A DNA stretch of 64,000 nt from Flavobacterium limnophilum (GTDB lineage: Bacteria; Bacteroidota; Bacteroidia; Flavobacteriales; Flavobacteriaceae). The notes under the pieces are model-generated. The model saw nothing but the letters and a program-made list of their open reading frames with translations, had not been told where the DNA came from and made no database searches. Positions within the stretch are counted from its first letter, which is position 1, and each line of letters opens with the position of its first letter. A program made the translations under genes and the position numbers. The stretch spans positions 2,542,001 to 2,606,000 of the forward strand of contig NZ_CP114289.2 in the NCBI RefSeq assembly GCF_027111315.2, in the 5' to 3' direction. Shown here one piece after another: positions 43,701-52,984 of the stretch.

Positions 43701-45425
43701 ATGATTTTCAAGAAGTTTCATTTTCCGATTTTTGTTTTATTGGCAGTATTTTTTGCTCTGCAATCCTGCGAAAAAAAGCCTAAAAAAAAACCAGAAAAAA
43801 AGAGCAATTTAGTAGAAATTAATCGTCTTATTCTACTAGGCGAAAAGCACTTCACAAACACGAAATATGATAGTTCTTATTATTATTTCAGCAAAGCCAA
43901 ATCACTCTGTGACGTAAAAAAAGACACCGCCAAAATTATCTATTCTATATTAGAATTAGCCTATATTGAACAAAATCAAGGGAATTATTCGGGCTGCGAA
44001 ACTACTATCCTTGAGGCTTTTCCTTATTTAAAAAACAATCCAAAACCCAACCATCATTGGGCTTTATACAATATAATGGGGCATAATTATTTACAAACTT
44101 TAGATTATAAACTTGCCCTTCATTATTACAATTTAGCTTTGCATTTTAAAACAAACCAATTTAGAAAAGCTTGTATCAAAAACAATATTGCAGTAGTCCA
44201 TATGGACACACAAGATTATCCTAATGCCATACAAATTCTCCTGCCATTAACTTCAGAAAAAGAAATCAAAAATAAACCAGAAGAATTTTGTAAAATTCTG
44301 GATAATTTAGGATATAGCTATTTCAAAGTTGGAAATCCAAAAGGAATTGGCTATATGAAGCAATCTTTACTAATTAGGAAACAAATAAAGGATGACTGGG
44401 GATTGGTAAGAACTTACATTCATCTTAATGAATACTATCAAAAAAACAACCCAAAACTAGCAAATGAATACGCACAATCAGCCTATGAAAAAGCAACAAA
44501 AGTAAATAATGCAGACGACCGATTGGAATCATTAAAGCTATTAATAAAAAACAGCCATAGAAACCAATTAAAAAAATATTCTTTAGATTATATCCGAATC
44601 AATGATAGCCTAGTAAAAGCCAGACAAAAAGCCAAAAACCAGTTTGCCAAAATCAAATACGATTCTAAACTGGACAAAGAAGAAAACCTAAGATTGAAAA
44701 CCCAAAAAGCCGAAACTGCTCTTGAATTGGAAAAACAAAAAAACCAAAACCTGGTTTTAAATTTTCTGGTTATAACGGGTATTCTTTCCACTATTTTTCT
44801 TTATTATTTTTTAAAAGCCATCAACAAAAAAGAAAAAATCCAGACTTCCTACGATACCGAAACCCGGATTTCGAAAAAATTGCACGACGAATTGGCAAAC
44901 GACGTCTATCACACCCTGGCTTTTGCCGAAACACAGAATTTATCCACCAGTCAAAACAAGGAATCATTGCTCAACAATTTAGACAACATCTATTCCAGGA
45001 TCCGCAATATTTCAAAGGAGAACAGCATTGTTGATACTGGAATAAAATATGTTGAAGGCTTGAAAGAAATGATGTCCGGTTTCAATACCTGCACCATCAC
45101 CATATTGGTAAACGGAATGCATTCTATCGATTGGAATGCATTGGAAAACAATAAAAAAATTATTGTTTATCGGGTCATCCAAGAATTATTGGTCAACATG
45201 AAAAAACACAGTCAATGCAGTTTAGCCATAATAACTTTCAAAAAAAGTGAAAATAAATTACAAATAGATTACAGTGATAACGGGGTTGGAGCGGCACTCG
45301 ACAAAATAAATTCAAGAAATGGACTGCAAAATGTGGAAAACCGTATTCTATCAATAAATGGAACCATTACTTTTGATACTAAATCAGACAAGGGATTCAA
45401 AACTAGTTTTACAATTCCTGCGTAA
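43701..45425 (+). CDS. TPR-containing sensor histidine kinase
   Basis: 574 residues. Hydrophobic start with a lipobox-like ALQSC (Cys24), then helical TPR repeats (about 35-300: YDSSYYYFSKAKSLCD, LALHYYNLALHFK), a coiled segment, a membrane helix (about 350-372, FLVITGILSTIFLYYFL), and a kinase domain: H-box KKLHDELANDV (His near 394), ATP region VIQELLVNMKKHS, GVGAALDKINSRNGLQNVENR. This is the NarX-like HPK7 layout. The response regulator starts 12 bp after its stop; they form a pair. The signal is unknown. Confidence 0.9.
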   Translation: MIFKKFHFPIFVLLAVFFALQSCEKKPKKKPEKKSNLVEINRLILLGEKHFTNTKYDSSYYYFSKAKSLCDVKKDTAKIIYSILELAYIEQNQGNYSGCETTILEAFPYLKNNPKPNHHWALYNIMGHNYLQTLDYKLALHYYNLALHFKTNQFRKACIKNNIAVVHMDTQDYPNAIQILLPLTSEKEIKNKPEEFCKILDNLGYSYFKVGNPKGIGYMKQSLLIRKQIKDDWGLVRTYIHLNEYYQKNNPKLANEYAQSAYEKATKVNNADDRLESLKLLIKNSHRNQLKKYSLDYIRINDSLVKARQKAKNQFAKIKYDSKLDKEENLRLKTQKAETALELEKQKNQNLVLNFLVITGILSTIFLYYFLKAINKKEKIQTSYDTETRISKKLHDELANDVYHTLAFAETQNLSTSQNKESLLNNLDNIYSRIRNISKENSIVDTGIKYVEGLKEMMSGFNTCTITILVNGMHSIDWNALENNKKIIVYRVIQELLVNMKKHSQCSLAIITFKKSENKLQIDYSDNGVGAALDKINSRNGLQNVENRILSINGTITFDTKSDKGFKTSFTIPA

Positions 45426-45437
45426 TTCTTCTTCAAT

Positions 45438-46106
45438 ATGTTTAAAAAAGTTTTAGTAGCCGAAGATTTTGACAGTATTAGCATCGCTGTCGGGCAAGCA
45501 CTCAAAGAACTTTCGGTTTCCGAAATTCACCACGCCAAGTATTGTGATGATGCTTTTTTGAAAATAAAAAAAGCAATCCAAGACGATGCCCCTTATGATT
45601 TATTGGTTAGCGATTTATCATTCAAAACAGATCATCGCGAAAACAAGCTAAATTCTGGAGAGGAATTAATTACTGCCATAAAAAAATTGCAGCCAGACAT
45701 CAAAACGATTGTTTTTTCCATAGAAGATAAGTCTTTCAGGGTAAAGTCACTTTTTACAAATTTAGGAATCAATGCCTACGTTTCAAAAGGAAGAAACAGT
45801 ATTCCAGAACTTAAAAAAACCATCACGGAAATTCTCAATACTAACTCAAAAATATTTTCGACTGGATTGTCACACGCTTTAAGAGACAAATCACTAATCG
45901 AAATTGAAAACTATGATATTGAAATTCTAAAATTATTGTCAAAAGGCTATATTTTGGATGAAATCTCCACTGAATTCAAGAATATGAGCATCGCCCCGAA
46001 TGGCAGCAGCAGTCTGGAAAAACGTATTAACAGGCTAAAAATATACCTTAAAGCCAACAACAACGTGCATCTCATTGCCATTGCCAAAGACTTGGGAATG
46101 ATTTAA
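45438..46106 (+). CDS. NarL-type response regulator
   Basis: 222 residues. Receiver domain with acidic VLVAEDFDSI, phospho-acceptor in DLLVSDLSFKTD, and Ser/Lys in VFSIEDKSF and VSKGRN. The C-terminal part (about 145-222: DIEILKLLSKGYILDEISTEFKNM and SSLEKRINRLKIYLKANNNVHLIAIAKDLGMI) has the spacing of a LuxR-type helix-turn-helix. Partner of the TPR kinase. A TACGG-N4-CCGTA palindrome lies 40 bp downstream, before the next gene. Confidence 0.88.
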   Translation: MFKKVLVAEDFDSISIAVGQALKELSVSEIHHAKYCDDAFLKIKKAIQDDAPYDLLVSDLSFKTDHRENKLNSGEELITAIKKLQPDIKTIVFSIEDKSFRVKSLFTNLGINAYVSKGRNSIPELKKTITEILNTNSKIFSTGLSHALRDKSLIEIENYDIEILKLLSKGYILDEISTEFKNMSIAPNGSSSLEKRINRLKIYLKANNNVHLIAIAKDLGMI

Positions 46107-46145
46107 TAGACTCCCTTCAATTTTTTTTTATTTTTTTTTACTTTT

Positions 46146-46159
46146 TACGGTTTCCCGTA
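46146..46159 (+). promoter_or_regulatory. Candidate palindromic operator TACGG-N4-CCGTA
   Basis: A perfect inverted repeat TACGG TTTC CCGTA, centred about 30 bases upstream of the -7 element at 46182-46189 and about 43 bases before the likely transcription start. That is a normal position for an activator. The NarL-type regulator just upstream is the likely binder. Confidence 0.5.
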
Positions 46160-46173
46160 AGGATACCTTTTTT

Positions 46174-46196
46174 ATTGCATCTATTTTTGATGCAAT
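46174..46196 (+). promoter_or_regulatory. -7 element inside an 8-bp inverted repeat
   Basis: ATTGCATC (46174-46181) and GATGCAAT (46189-46196) flank TATTTTT, so that TATTTTTG (46182-46189) matches TAnnTTTG. The ATG of the next gene is at 46211. Confidence 0.5.
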
Positions 46197-46210
46197 TTTA
46201 AAGACCTACA

Positions 46211-46456
46211 ATGAAAACCAGTACTAAAACAAAGTCATTAGCCTCAAAAACAAGCTTAACAAAAGACATTAATTCTGTTATTGCAACATCCAACACCATA
46301 ATCATCATCACGGGAATTCTATCTTCCATCATTTTACTTTTAGTAAAAATAAGCTGGATAGACATCAATTGGAAAATCCCTTTTATTCCATTAATGGTTG
46401 CCTTGCAAATTATTTTCCTGACATCGGCCGTAAAAAACAGGTACAAAAAAATATAA
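46211..46456 (+). CDS. Small two-helix membrane protein, unrecognised
   Basis: 81 residues: polar Ser/Thr/Lys N-terminus, two hydrophobic helices (about 27-45 and 53-72) and a basic C-terminus (KNRYKKI). No family recognised. Its promoter carries the palindrome next to the response-regulator gene, so it may be a target of that system. Confidence 0.6.
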   Translation: MKTSTKTKSLASKTSLTKDINSVIATSNTIIIITGILSSIILLLVKISWIDINWKIPFIPLMVALQIIFLTSAVKNRYKKI

Positions 46457-46579
46457 TCATCAATATCTGAAAATGACTTTAGTTAAAGTCGAATATAAAA
46501 CGCTATTGATTAAAAAAAACATGAGCAAATAAATCATAAAAATTGCAAATCGCTGCCTCTTCTAAATCCCCAAATTTAA

Positions 46580-46801
46580 ATGAAAAAACTTAACTTAACC
46601 CAATTCCTTTTCTTGTGCTTTATCCTCTTTTCTTGTCAATCAAAACCAGAAAAAAAAGAAATAAAACGAACCACATTTGAATACACCATCCCAAATTACA
46701 AACTTGATGACGATGAAATAGAAAGAAGAAAAAAAGACACTTTGGCTAAAGAAACAACCGTCAAGGAAGAAAAAAACGATTCATTGCTTATCAAGAATTG
46801 A
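46580..46801 (+). CDS. Small lipoprotein, unrecognised
   Basis: 73 residues with a lipobox (CFILFSC, Cys about 19) and a very charged mature part (KPEKKEIKRTTFEYTIPNYKLDDDEIERRKKD). No family recognised. It probably belongs to the same small-protein group downstream of the two-component pair, though about 120 bp separate it from the gene before. Confidence 0.55.
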   Translation: MKKLNLTQFLFLCFILFSCQSKPEKKEIKRTTFEYTIPNYKLDDDEIERRKKDTLAKETTVKEEKNDSLLIKN

Positions 46802-46891
46802 TAAAAAAATTCGAATCTATTTAGAATTTATTGATTGGTATCTTTATATTTAAAAGATACTCGTCAACGATTGTTCTTTTTTACATCAAAA

Positions 46892-47665
46892 TTATTCATC
46901 CCCGGAAGTATGATGAACAGGAGCAGGTTTATTGGATTTTATACTCGAATTGAGATAAAAGAACAATCTCAAGGTATGATTCATGTCGTATTGATAACCT
47001 GTGTATTTTTGCTGATAGACATTCATGTAGCCAAAATCAAAGCTAAGTTTAGGATTTATGGATTGTTTGATTCCTATAAACAAACGGTTTTGGTCAAAAG
47101 TATTGTAGACCACTTCTTGTCCAAAATGAATTAAAATCTCGTCTGAAAGAACAAGTAATGGTGCCGTTTTTTTCTTAAAAATTGGAATATTGAAACTAAC
47201 CAAATAGCGAACCCTGTCCGTGAATCGGTTTTCTCCCGTTGACTCATCGTTAACGATTTTTTCTTGCCAACGCTGTTCGTTTCTAAGCCTTTGAAGAACG
47301 CTAACTTTCCCTATTTTGGTGGTCATTTGCGCTTGTTGATAAATCCTGTTTTCATCCGAATAGGTATCCCAGCCTTCTTTTGTTGGCGCAAGCCACATAT
47401 GGGCATAACCTCCCGTGATAGAAACTGCGGGATTTGGAATATAGCTAATTCCTCCTCTTAGAAAATAAAAATTATTATCATGAAAAACTTCGTTGCTCCT
47501 GATGTGGGCATCGGCAACAATCCCCCAATGTTCACTAAATTTGGTCACCGTATTTATAGACACCCAAGTCTGTGTCTGTTCATTGATTACTTTTTTTGTT
47601 TGGGCTTGTCCCAAAGCAATTATGGGCAATAAAATAACCAAAATTATAAGCTTGAATCTTGACAT
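46892..47665 (-). CDS. DUF2490 outer-membrane beta-barrel-like protein
   Basis: 257 residues with signal peptide (LPIIALGQAQ, to about 20). DUF2490 signatures: VNEQTQTWVSINTVTKFSEHWGIVADAHIRSNE at the start, LRNEQRWQEKIV, FTDRVRYLVSFNIPIF and a last strand NHTLRLFFYLN. Likely a barrel in the outer membrane; no function known. The neighbour at 47851-48609 is a paralogue in the same orientation, about 185 bp apart. Confidence 0.82.
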   Translation of the reverse strand: MSRFKLIILVILLPIIALGQAQTKKVINEQTQTWVSINTVTKFSEHWGIVADAHIRSNEVFHDNNFYFLRGGISYIPNPAVSITGGYAHMWLAPTKEGWDTYSDENRIYQQAQMTTKIGKVSVLQRLRNEQRWQEKIVNDESTGENRFTDRVRYLVSFNIPIFKKKTAPLLVLSDEILIHFGQEVVYNTFDQNRLFIGIKQSINPKLSFDFGYMNVYQQKYTGYQYDMNHTLRLFFYLNSSIKSNKPAPVHHTSGDE

Positions 47666-47850
47666 AGGAAATAAATTTAAAACGAAAACGAAGTTGTATT
47701 CACTTGCAAAATAACACTATAAAAAGAGCCTGAAATATGATAAAAATCACGTTTAAACTATTTTCACAAACTTAATCGATGTAGTCAACTCAGAATTTTG
47801 ATTATCAATTTTAATGCTTTCCTAAAACAATAAACCGTCTAAAAAAGGAA

Positions 47851-48609
47851 TCAGGAATGATGCCCAACATGAACAATAGAATTGGCGTTGTTTTTGTAAT
47901 AAAAGAACAATCTCAGCGTGTGGTTCATGTCATATTGATAGCCGGATTTTTTTTGCTGATAAACATTCATGTAACCAAAATCAAAGCTGAGCTTGGGCGT
48001 GATGGACTGTTTGATTCCAACAAAAAACCAGTTTTGATCGAATGTGTTATAAACAATATTCTTTCCAAATTGAACAAAAATCTCGTCGGATATAACAAGG
48101 GAGGGCAATGTTTTTTTCTTGAAAATCGGAATATTGAAACTTGCCAAATAACGAACCCTGTTGGAAAACACTTTCTCTCCAGTCCAAGCATCATTCACGA
48201 TAACTTGTTGCCAACGTTGTTCGTTTCGAAAGCGATTCAAGATGGACACATTGCCTATTTTAGAGTTCAGGTCCAACATTTGATACGTGAAATCTTCATT
48301 CGAAAAAGTAGTACAACCAGGATTCGATGGAGCCGTCCACATGTGTCCATACCCCAAAGCCAGCACTTTTTTGTTCTCGGTTATATAGGCCAATGCCCCT
48401 CGAACCATGTAAAAACTGTCGTTATCCACAAAATCATCTCTTCGTAGGTGAAAATCAGCCAATACACCCCAATGCTTGTCAAATGTGATGGTATTGTTTA
48501 AACTAAACATGGATTGCACCTGTTCGTTAACCACTTTTTCGTTTTGTATTTGTCCAATGCCTATTAATGGGAATAAAACGACGAACATTACAATTCTAAA
48601 CTTCAACAT
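47851..48609 (-). CDS. DUF2490 outer-membrane beta-barrel-like protein
   Basis: 252 residues, similar along its whole length to the protein at 46892-47665: VVNEQVQSMFSLNNTITFDKHWGVLADFHLRRDD, LNRFRNEQRWQQVIVND, FSNRVRYLASFNIPIFKKK, YDMNHTLRLFFYY. Signal peptide to about 19 (IGIGQIQ). A tandem duplication. The mature part ends in a His-rich tail (HVGHHS). Confidence 0.82.
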   Translation of the reverse strand: MLKFRIVMFVVLFPLIGIGQIQNEKVVNEQVQSMFSLNNTITFDKHWGVLADFHLRRDDFVDNDSFYMVRGALAYITENKKVLALGYGHMWTAPSNPGCTTFSNEDFTYQMLDLNSKIGNVSILNRFRNEQRWQQVIVNDAWTGEKVFSNRVRYLASFNIPIFKKKTLPSLVISDEIFVQFGKNIVYNTFDQNWFFVGIKQSITPKLSFDFGYMNVYQQKKSGYQYDMNHTLRLFFYYKNNANSIVHVGHHS

Positions 48610-48758
48610 AAAATAATTTTTAACTAAATTAACCTCTTCCTTATTTGCGGCAAATTAACGCACTAAAAAAAGTTTGGAGTATGATAAAAATCAGGTTGAA
48701 AGATAAAATTACCCGAAAAAACAAGAATAATTTTTGATTGAGTGAGAAGTATTCAGTA

Positions 48759-50021
48759 TCAGGTTTTCTGTTTCTTTTTTCTTGCCGCAGGAAACAACAC
48801 ATTGTTCAAAATCAACCGATACCCTGGAGAATTGGGATGCAAATCTAAAACAGTTACTGGATCTCCCACTCTATGCTGGTAATCTTCAGGATCATGACCA
48901 CTATAAAAAGTAAACATTCCCTTGCCTCTTTCGCCGTGAATGTAACGCGCTTCCCCATTGAGTTCACAAGTCCCCATTACCAACACATTAGACTTTATAA
49001 GTTCTGCATCAAAAGAAGTAGTTTGCCCCATAAATCCTTTTATCAATTGCGTATGATTTTGGCACAACATACTCGGAATTGGATCCCATTTGGCCGAAAA
49101 CTCCATCAAGGTAAAATAGTCTTTCTCCATTGGAATTCTTCTTTTTTCGGTCATGTCAATATCCGAGAATTCGTAATGCTCGGGTTTTCGGTCTAAAATA
49201 AAATCCTTGAAAGCAAAGGAATTGACATAATTTATTTTGGATTGGTAATTGGCTTCGCTTGCATCGCCGTCAAACATCGATTCGCAAATATCAACACCAT
49301 CGGCAGCCAAAGCAATGTCAAAACTGTCCGTTGCAGAACACATGGCAAACATAAATCCGCCGCCAATGACGAAATCCCTGATTTTTTTGGCCACGGCCAA
49401 TTTCTCTTCCGATACTTTTTTATAGCCCAATTTGGTTGCCAAAATCTCGGCTTCTTTCTTTTGGTCAATGTACCAAGGTGAATTTCTGTTGGAACCAAAA
49501 AACTTTCCATATTGTCCCGTAAAATCTTCATGATGCAAATGCAGCCAATCATAAAGCAACAATTGGTCACTCAAAACTTCTTCATCATAAATGGGCGTAA
49601 AAGGAATTTCGGCATAAGTCAAGACCAAAGTCACGGCATCGTCCCAAGGCTGTTTTCCTTTCGGAGTATAAACGGCAATTTTGGGGGCTTTTTCGAGCAC
49701 AACCGCTTCCATATTTTGGGAAGGACTAGCTATTTCTTCCAAAATTTGATTAGTTTCGGCATCGCTCAACACTTCAAAACTCACTCCTCGGATCTGACAT
49801 TCTTTACGGATTTCTGGAGCATCTATCAACAAAAAAGAACCACCACGGTAATTGAGCAGCCAACTGGCTTTGTATTTTTTGTCGATGCACCAATAAGTAA
49901 TTCCGTAGGCTTTCAGGTGATTTTGCTGCGTGGTTTCGTCCATTGGCAACAAAATAAAAGAAGCTTTGACCGAAAAGGAAATCAGGAGTAAAACTATAAA
50001 GAACACCTTTTTAGAAGCCAT
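48759..50021 (-). CDS. Exported conserved protein (databases may say asparagine synthetase B)
   Basis: 420 residues with a signal peptide (FFIVLLLISFSVKASF). Segments include LLNYRGGSFLLIDAPEIRKECQIRG, KIAVYTPKGKQPWDDAVTLVLTYAEIPFTPIYDEEVL, YDWLHLHHEDFTGQYGKF, GGGFMFAMCSATDSFDIALAA and a C-terminal GKGMFTFYSGHDPEDYQHRVGDP. Homologues in Flavobacteriia are often labelled asparagine synthetase B, but neither the N-terminal Cys of the glutaminase nor the SGGLDSS ATP-pyrophosphatase motif is present, and the protein is exported. I regard the function as unknown; the middle looks like a class I amidotransferase-type or ThuA-like alpha/beta fold. Confidence 0.6.
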   Translation of the reverse strand: MASKKVFFIVLLLISFSVKASFILLPMDETTQQNHLKAYGITYWCIDKKYKASWLLNYRGGSFLLIDAPEIRKECQIRGVSFEVLSDAETNQILEEIASPSQNMEAVVLEKAPKIAVYTPKGKQPWDDAVTLVLTYAEIPFTPIYDEEVLSDQLLLYDWLHLHHEDFTGQYGKFFGSNRNSPWYIDQKKEAEILATKLGYKKVSEEKLAVAKKIRDFVIGGGFMFAMCSATDSFDIALAADGVDICESMFDGDASEANYQSKINYVNSFAFKDFILDRKPEHYEFSDIDMTEKRRIPMEKDYFTLMEFSAKWDPIPSMLCQNHTQLIKGFMGQTTSFDAELIKSNVLVMGTCELNGEARYIHGERGKGMFTFYSGHDPEDYQHRVGDPVTVLDLHPNSPGYRLILNNVLFPAARKKKQKT

Positions 50022-50124
50022 TTTTATTTTTTTTTAAAAGCACCATTAATCCGCTTTAATAATGTCAAATATACTGGTTTTATTGGACGAAAAACCATAA
50101 AAAACAGAACATTCTCTTTTCTAA

Positions 50125-50190
50125 ACCATTAAGCTCATTAAGAAAATTAAGTTTTGAAGTGTCCTTAATTTTCTTAATGAGCTTAGTGGT
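50125..50190. repeat. 27-bp inverted repeat (terminator-like or REP-like)
   Basis: ACCATTAAGCTCATTAAGAA plus seven bases (50125-50151) pairs with its complement at 50164-50190, one mismatch, around a 12-base loop. It lies between dnaB and the upstream-strand gene with no obvious T-run. Confidence 0.7.
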
Positions 50191-50233
50191 TAAATATTTA
50201 ATCTTTCAAACAAATGCCCTGTTGAAACATATT

Positions 50234-51772
50234 CTAAAACGGCATATCATCATCGTCATCGTTCAAATTACTACCGAAGGCTTCATTGGGTGACGGAAGA
50301 TTTTTGGTTTGAAAAGGATTTTCATCATGGTTCATGCTCGAAGGTAAATCATCATAACTTCCGTTGTAATCATCAAGGTTGTCAAATTTACCTAAATGTC
50401 CGATAAATTTCAATCGAACGTTTTCTATACCACCATTACGGTGTTTGGCAATCATTATTTCGGCCTGACCAGCAGTTGGCGAAGCTTCGTCATCATCCCA
50501 TTCGTCAATTTTGTAATATTCTGGACGGTATAAAAACGAAACAATATCGGCATCTTGCTCAATCGCACCCGATTCACGAAGGTCGGAAAGCAACGGTCTT
50601 TTGCTGGATCCACGGGTTTCAACCGCACGCGATAACTGCGAAAGTGCTATTACGGGAACATTCAATTCCTTGGCCAACGCCTTCAAGTTTCGAGAGATGG
50701 TCGATATTTCCTGCTCCCTGTTTCCTCCGCCTTTACCGTTTCCGCCGGCAGTCATCAATTGCAAATAATCGACAATGATGATTTTGATGCCGTGTTGCGA
50801 AACCAAACGTCTGGATTTGGCACGTAAATCAAAAATAGAAAGTGATGGCGTGTCGTCAATAAACAAAGGTGCTTTTTCCAAATTCTTTACTTTGGTACTC
50901 AACATCGTCCATTCGTGTGGTTCCAATTTACCGGTACGCAATTTCTCCGAAGACAAACCGGTTTCCGATGAAATCAACCTTGTAATCAACTGTACTGATG
51001 CCATCTCCAAAGAAAACAAGGCCACTGGGTGTCCAAAATCGATGGCGATATTTCTGGCCATCGAAAGTACGAAAGCGGTTTTTCCCATCGCAGGACGAGC
51101 GGCAATGATAATTAAATCGCTCGGTTGCCAGCCTGAAGTCAGTTTGTCGAGATTGGTAAAACCAGTTTCTACTCCACTTAATCCTTCTTGTTTACTGATT
51201 TCTTCAATTCTTTTTTTGGCTTGTAACACCAAACTTTGGGCCGTTTCGGAACTTCGTTTTATGTTTCCTTGGGTTACTTCGTACAGTTTCGATTCGGCTC
51301 TGTCCAATAAATCAAAAACATCGGTCGTTTCGTCATAAGAATCTTCGATAATTTCGGTAGAAATTCGAATCAAGCTTCGTTGAATAAACTTCTGAAGAAT
51401 GATTCTGGAATGGAATTCGATGTGTGCCGAGGACGAAATTTTTTGCGTTAGTTGAATCAAGTAGAAATCACCTCCTGCAAGCTCTAATTTTCCGTTTTTT
51501 TTGAGTTGGGCCGAAACGGTTAATAAGTCAATGGGCTGTGTGTCCGTAAAGAGTTGCACTATGGCCTCAAAAATATATTTATGGGAATCTTTATAGAAAG
51601 CATCGGCTTGCAATATGTCTATCACATCATCCACACCTTTTTTATCAATCATCATTGCGCCAAGCACAGCCTCTTCCAGCTCTAAAACCTGAGGTTGCAA
51701 TTTGCCTTTTTCAAGATTGATAATCGTTGTTTTATCGATTCTAATTGGGTTTATATTCTTGACATTTTCCAT
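50234..51772 (-). CDS. dnaB: Replicative DNA helicase DnaB
   Basis: 512 residues. The N-terminal domain starts QVLELEEAVLGAMMIDKKGVDDVIDIL, then the linker and RecA-like helicase domain with Walker A ARPAMGKTAF, Walker B IIIVDYLQLM, and the SRNLKALAKELNVPVIALSQLSR motif. It unwinds DNA at the replication fork. The tail (about 465-512) is acidic and Asn/Asp-rich. Length and motifs are normal; no intein. Confidence 0.97.
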   Translation of the reverse strand: MENVKNINPIRIDKTTIINLEKGKLQPQVLELEEAVLGAMMIDKKGVDDVIDILQADAFYKDSHKYIFEAIVQLFTDTQPIDLLTVSAQLKKNGKLELAGGDFYLIQLTQKISSSAHIEFHSRIILQKFIQRSLIRISTEIIEDSYDETTDVFDLLDRAESKLYEVTQGNIKRSSETAQSLVLQAKKRIEEISKQEGLSGVETGFTNLDKLTSGWQPSDLIIIAARPAMGKTAFVLSMARNIAIDFGHPVALFSLEMASVQLITRLISSETGLSSEKLRTGKLEPHEWTMLSTKVKNLEKAPLFIDDTPSLSIFDLRAKSRRLVSQHGIKIIIVDYLQLMTAGGNGKGGGNREQEISTISRNLKALAKELNVPVIALSQLSRAVETRGSSKRPLLSDLRESGAIEQDADIVSFLYRPEYYKIDEWDDDEASPTAGQAEIMIAKHRNGGIENVRLKFIGHLGKFDNLDDYNGSYDDLPSSMNHDENPFQTKNLPSPNEAFGSNLNDDDDDMPF

Positions 51773-51860
51773 AGAGCGAAAGTAACTAAAATTAAAAAAA
51801 CTTTACTATTGACTTATTAGAAATAATTGTTAATAAGGAATCATTTTTTGTTCATAACCA

Positions 51861-51892
51861 AAAAAAAATCCGAAACGGCGAGGCTTCGGATT
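51861..51892 (-). terminator. Terminator of the accA gene
   Basis: On the minus strand AATCCGAA pairs with TTCGGATT around GCCTCGCCG, followed by nine T residues. Confidence 0.85.
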
Positions 51893-51913
51893 AATTACAA
51901 TATTGTAAGATTT

Positions 51914-52867
51914 CTAGTCTTTAAACTCTCCCATTTGAAGGTATTTCTCCATTCTTTGGGCAACTAATTCTGCTGTTGATAAGTCTTTCAATTCGTTGAA
52001 TCCTTTCATGATATATTGCTCCACGGTTTTGAATGCGACTTCTCTATCGTAGTGGGCTCCACCAAGTGGTTCTGGAATAATATCATCCACTAATTTTTGT
52101 CTTTTCATGTCGGCTGATGTCAATTTCAAGGCTTCGGCAGCTTGTTCTTTGTAATCCCAGCTTTTCCACAAAATAGAAGAACAAGATTCTGGAGAAATAA
52201 CGGAATACCAAGTGTTTTCCATCATGTAAACTCTATCTCCCACTCCTATTCCCAATGCGCCACCAGATGCACCTTCACCTACAATTACAACAATAATAGG
52301 CACTTTCAAGCCAACCATTTCAATAATGTTTCTGGCAATGGCTTCTCCTTGTCCGCGTTCTTCGGCTTCGATTCCAGGAAAGGCTCCCGGTGTGTCCACC
52401 AATGACAAAACTGGAATACCGAATTTTTCGGCCATTTTCATTAATCGCAACGCTTTTCTATAACCTTCCGGATTGGGCATTCCAAAATTCCTGTATTGAC
52501 GTGTTTTGGTATTGAATCCTTTTTGTTGACCAATAATCATGAACGATTGTCCATCAATTTTTCCCAAACCGCCAATCATGGCTTTGTCGTCCTTGAATCC
52601 TCTATCGCCGTGAAGTTCCAGAAAAGTATCGCCACAAAGCGCTTTTATATGATCAAGGGTGTAAGGTCTATTGGGGTGTCTTGACAATTGAACACGTTGC
52701 CAAGCGGTAAGGTTTTTATAAATATTCCTTTTGGTTTCTTCGAGTTTCTTGCTGATTTGTTTGCAAGTATTTGTTACATCAACTTCTGACTCTTGCCCAA
52801 TAACCAGACATTTGTCCAACTGCTCTTCAAGTTCTTTTATTGGAAGCTCAAAATCTAAATATTCCAT
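51914..52867 (-). CDS. accA: Acetyl-CoA carboxylase carboxyltransferase subunit alpha
   Basis: 317 residues from [20 protein letters not shown]. Transfers carboxyl from biotin to acetyl-CoA for fatty acid synthesis, with AccD. Recognisable segments: [128 protein letters not shown]. The upstream Met at 52963 is rejected because the -7 element at 52902-52909 lies between. No accD in the window. Confidence 0.96.
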   Translation of the reverse strand: MEYLDFELPIKELEEQLDKCLVIGQESEVDVTNTCKQISKKLEETKRNIYKNLTAWQRVQLSRHPNRPYTLDHIKALCGDTFLELHGDRGFKDDKAMIGGLGKIDGQSFMIIGQQKGFNTKTRQYRNFGMPNPEGYRKALRLMKMAEKFGIPVLSLVDTPGAFPGIEAEERGQGEAIARNIIEMVGLKVPIIVVIVGEGASGGALGIGVGDRVYMMENTWYSVISPESCSSILWKSWDYKEQAAEALKLTSADMKRQKLVDDIIPEPLGGAHYDREVAFKTVEQYIMKGFNELKDLSTAELVAQRMEKYLQMGEFKD

Positions 52868-52901
52868 AAGGTTTGTTCTTTTTTTGTTCTGATTTGAACT
52901 G

Positions 52902-52909
52902 CAAATATA
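52902..52909 (-). promoter_or_regulatory. -7 element for accA
   Basis: The minus strand reads TATATTTG (TAnnTTTG), 34 bases before the ATG at 52867. Confidence 0.6.
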
Positions 52910-52984
52910 AAATTTAAAATTATCAAAATGGTTTATTTGGCATCTAAATGCAAATAAATTCATAAAATCAGGCTCTTAAAATCA

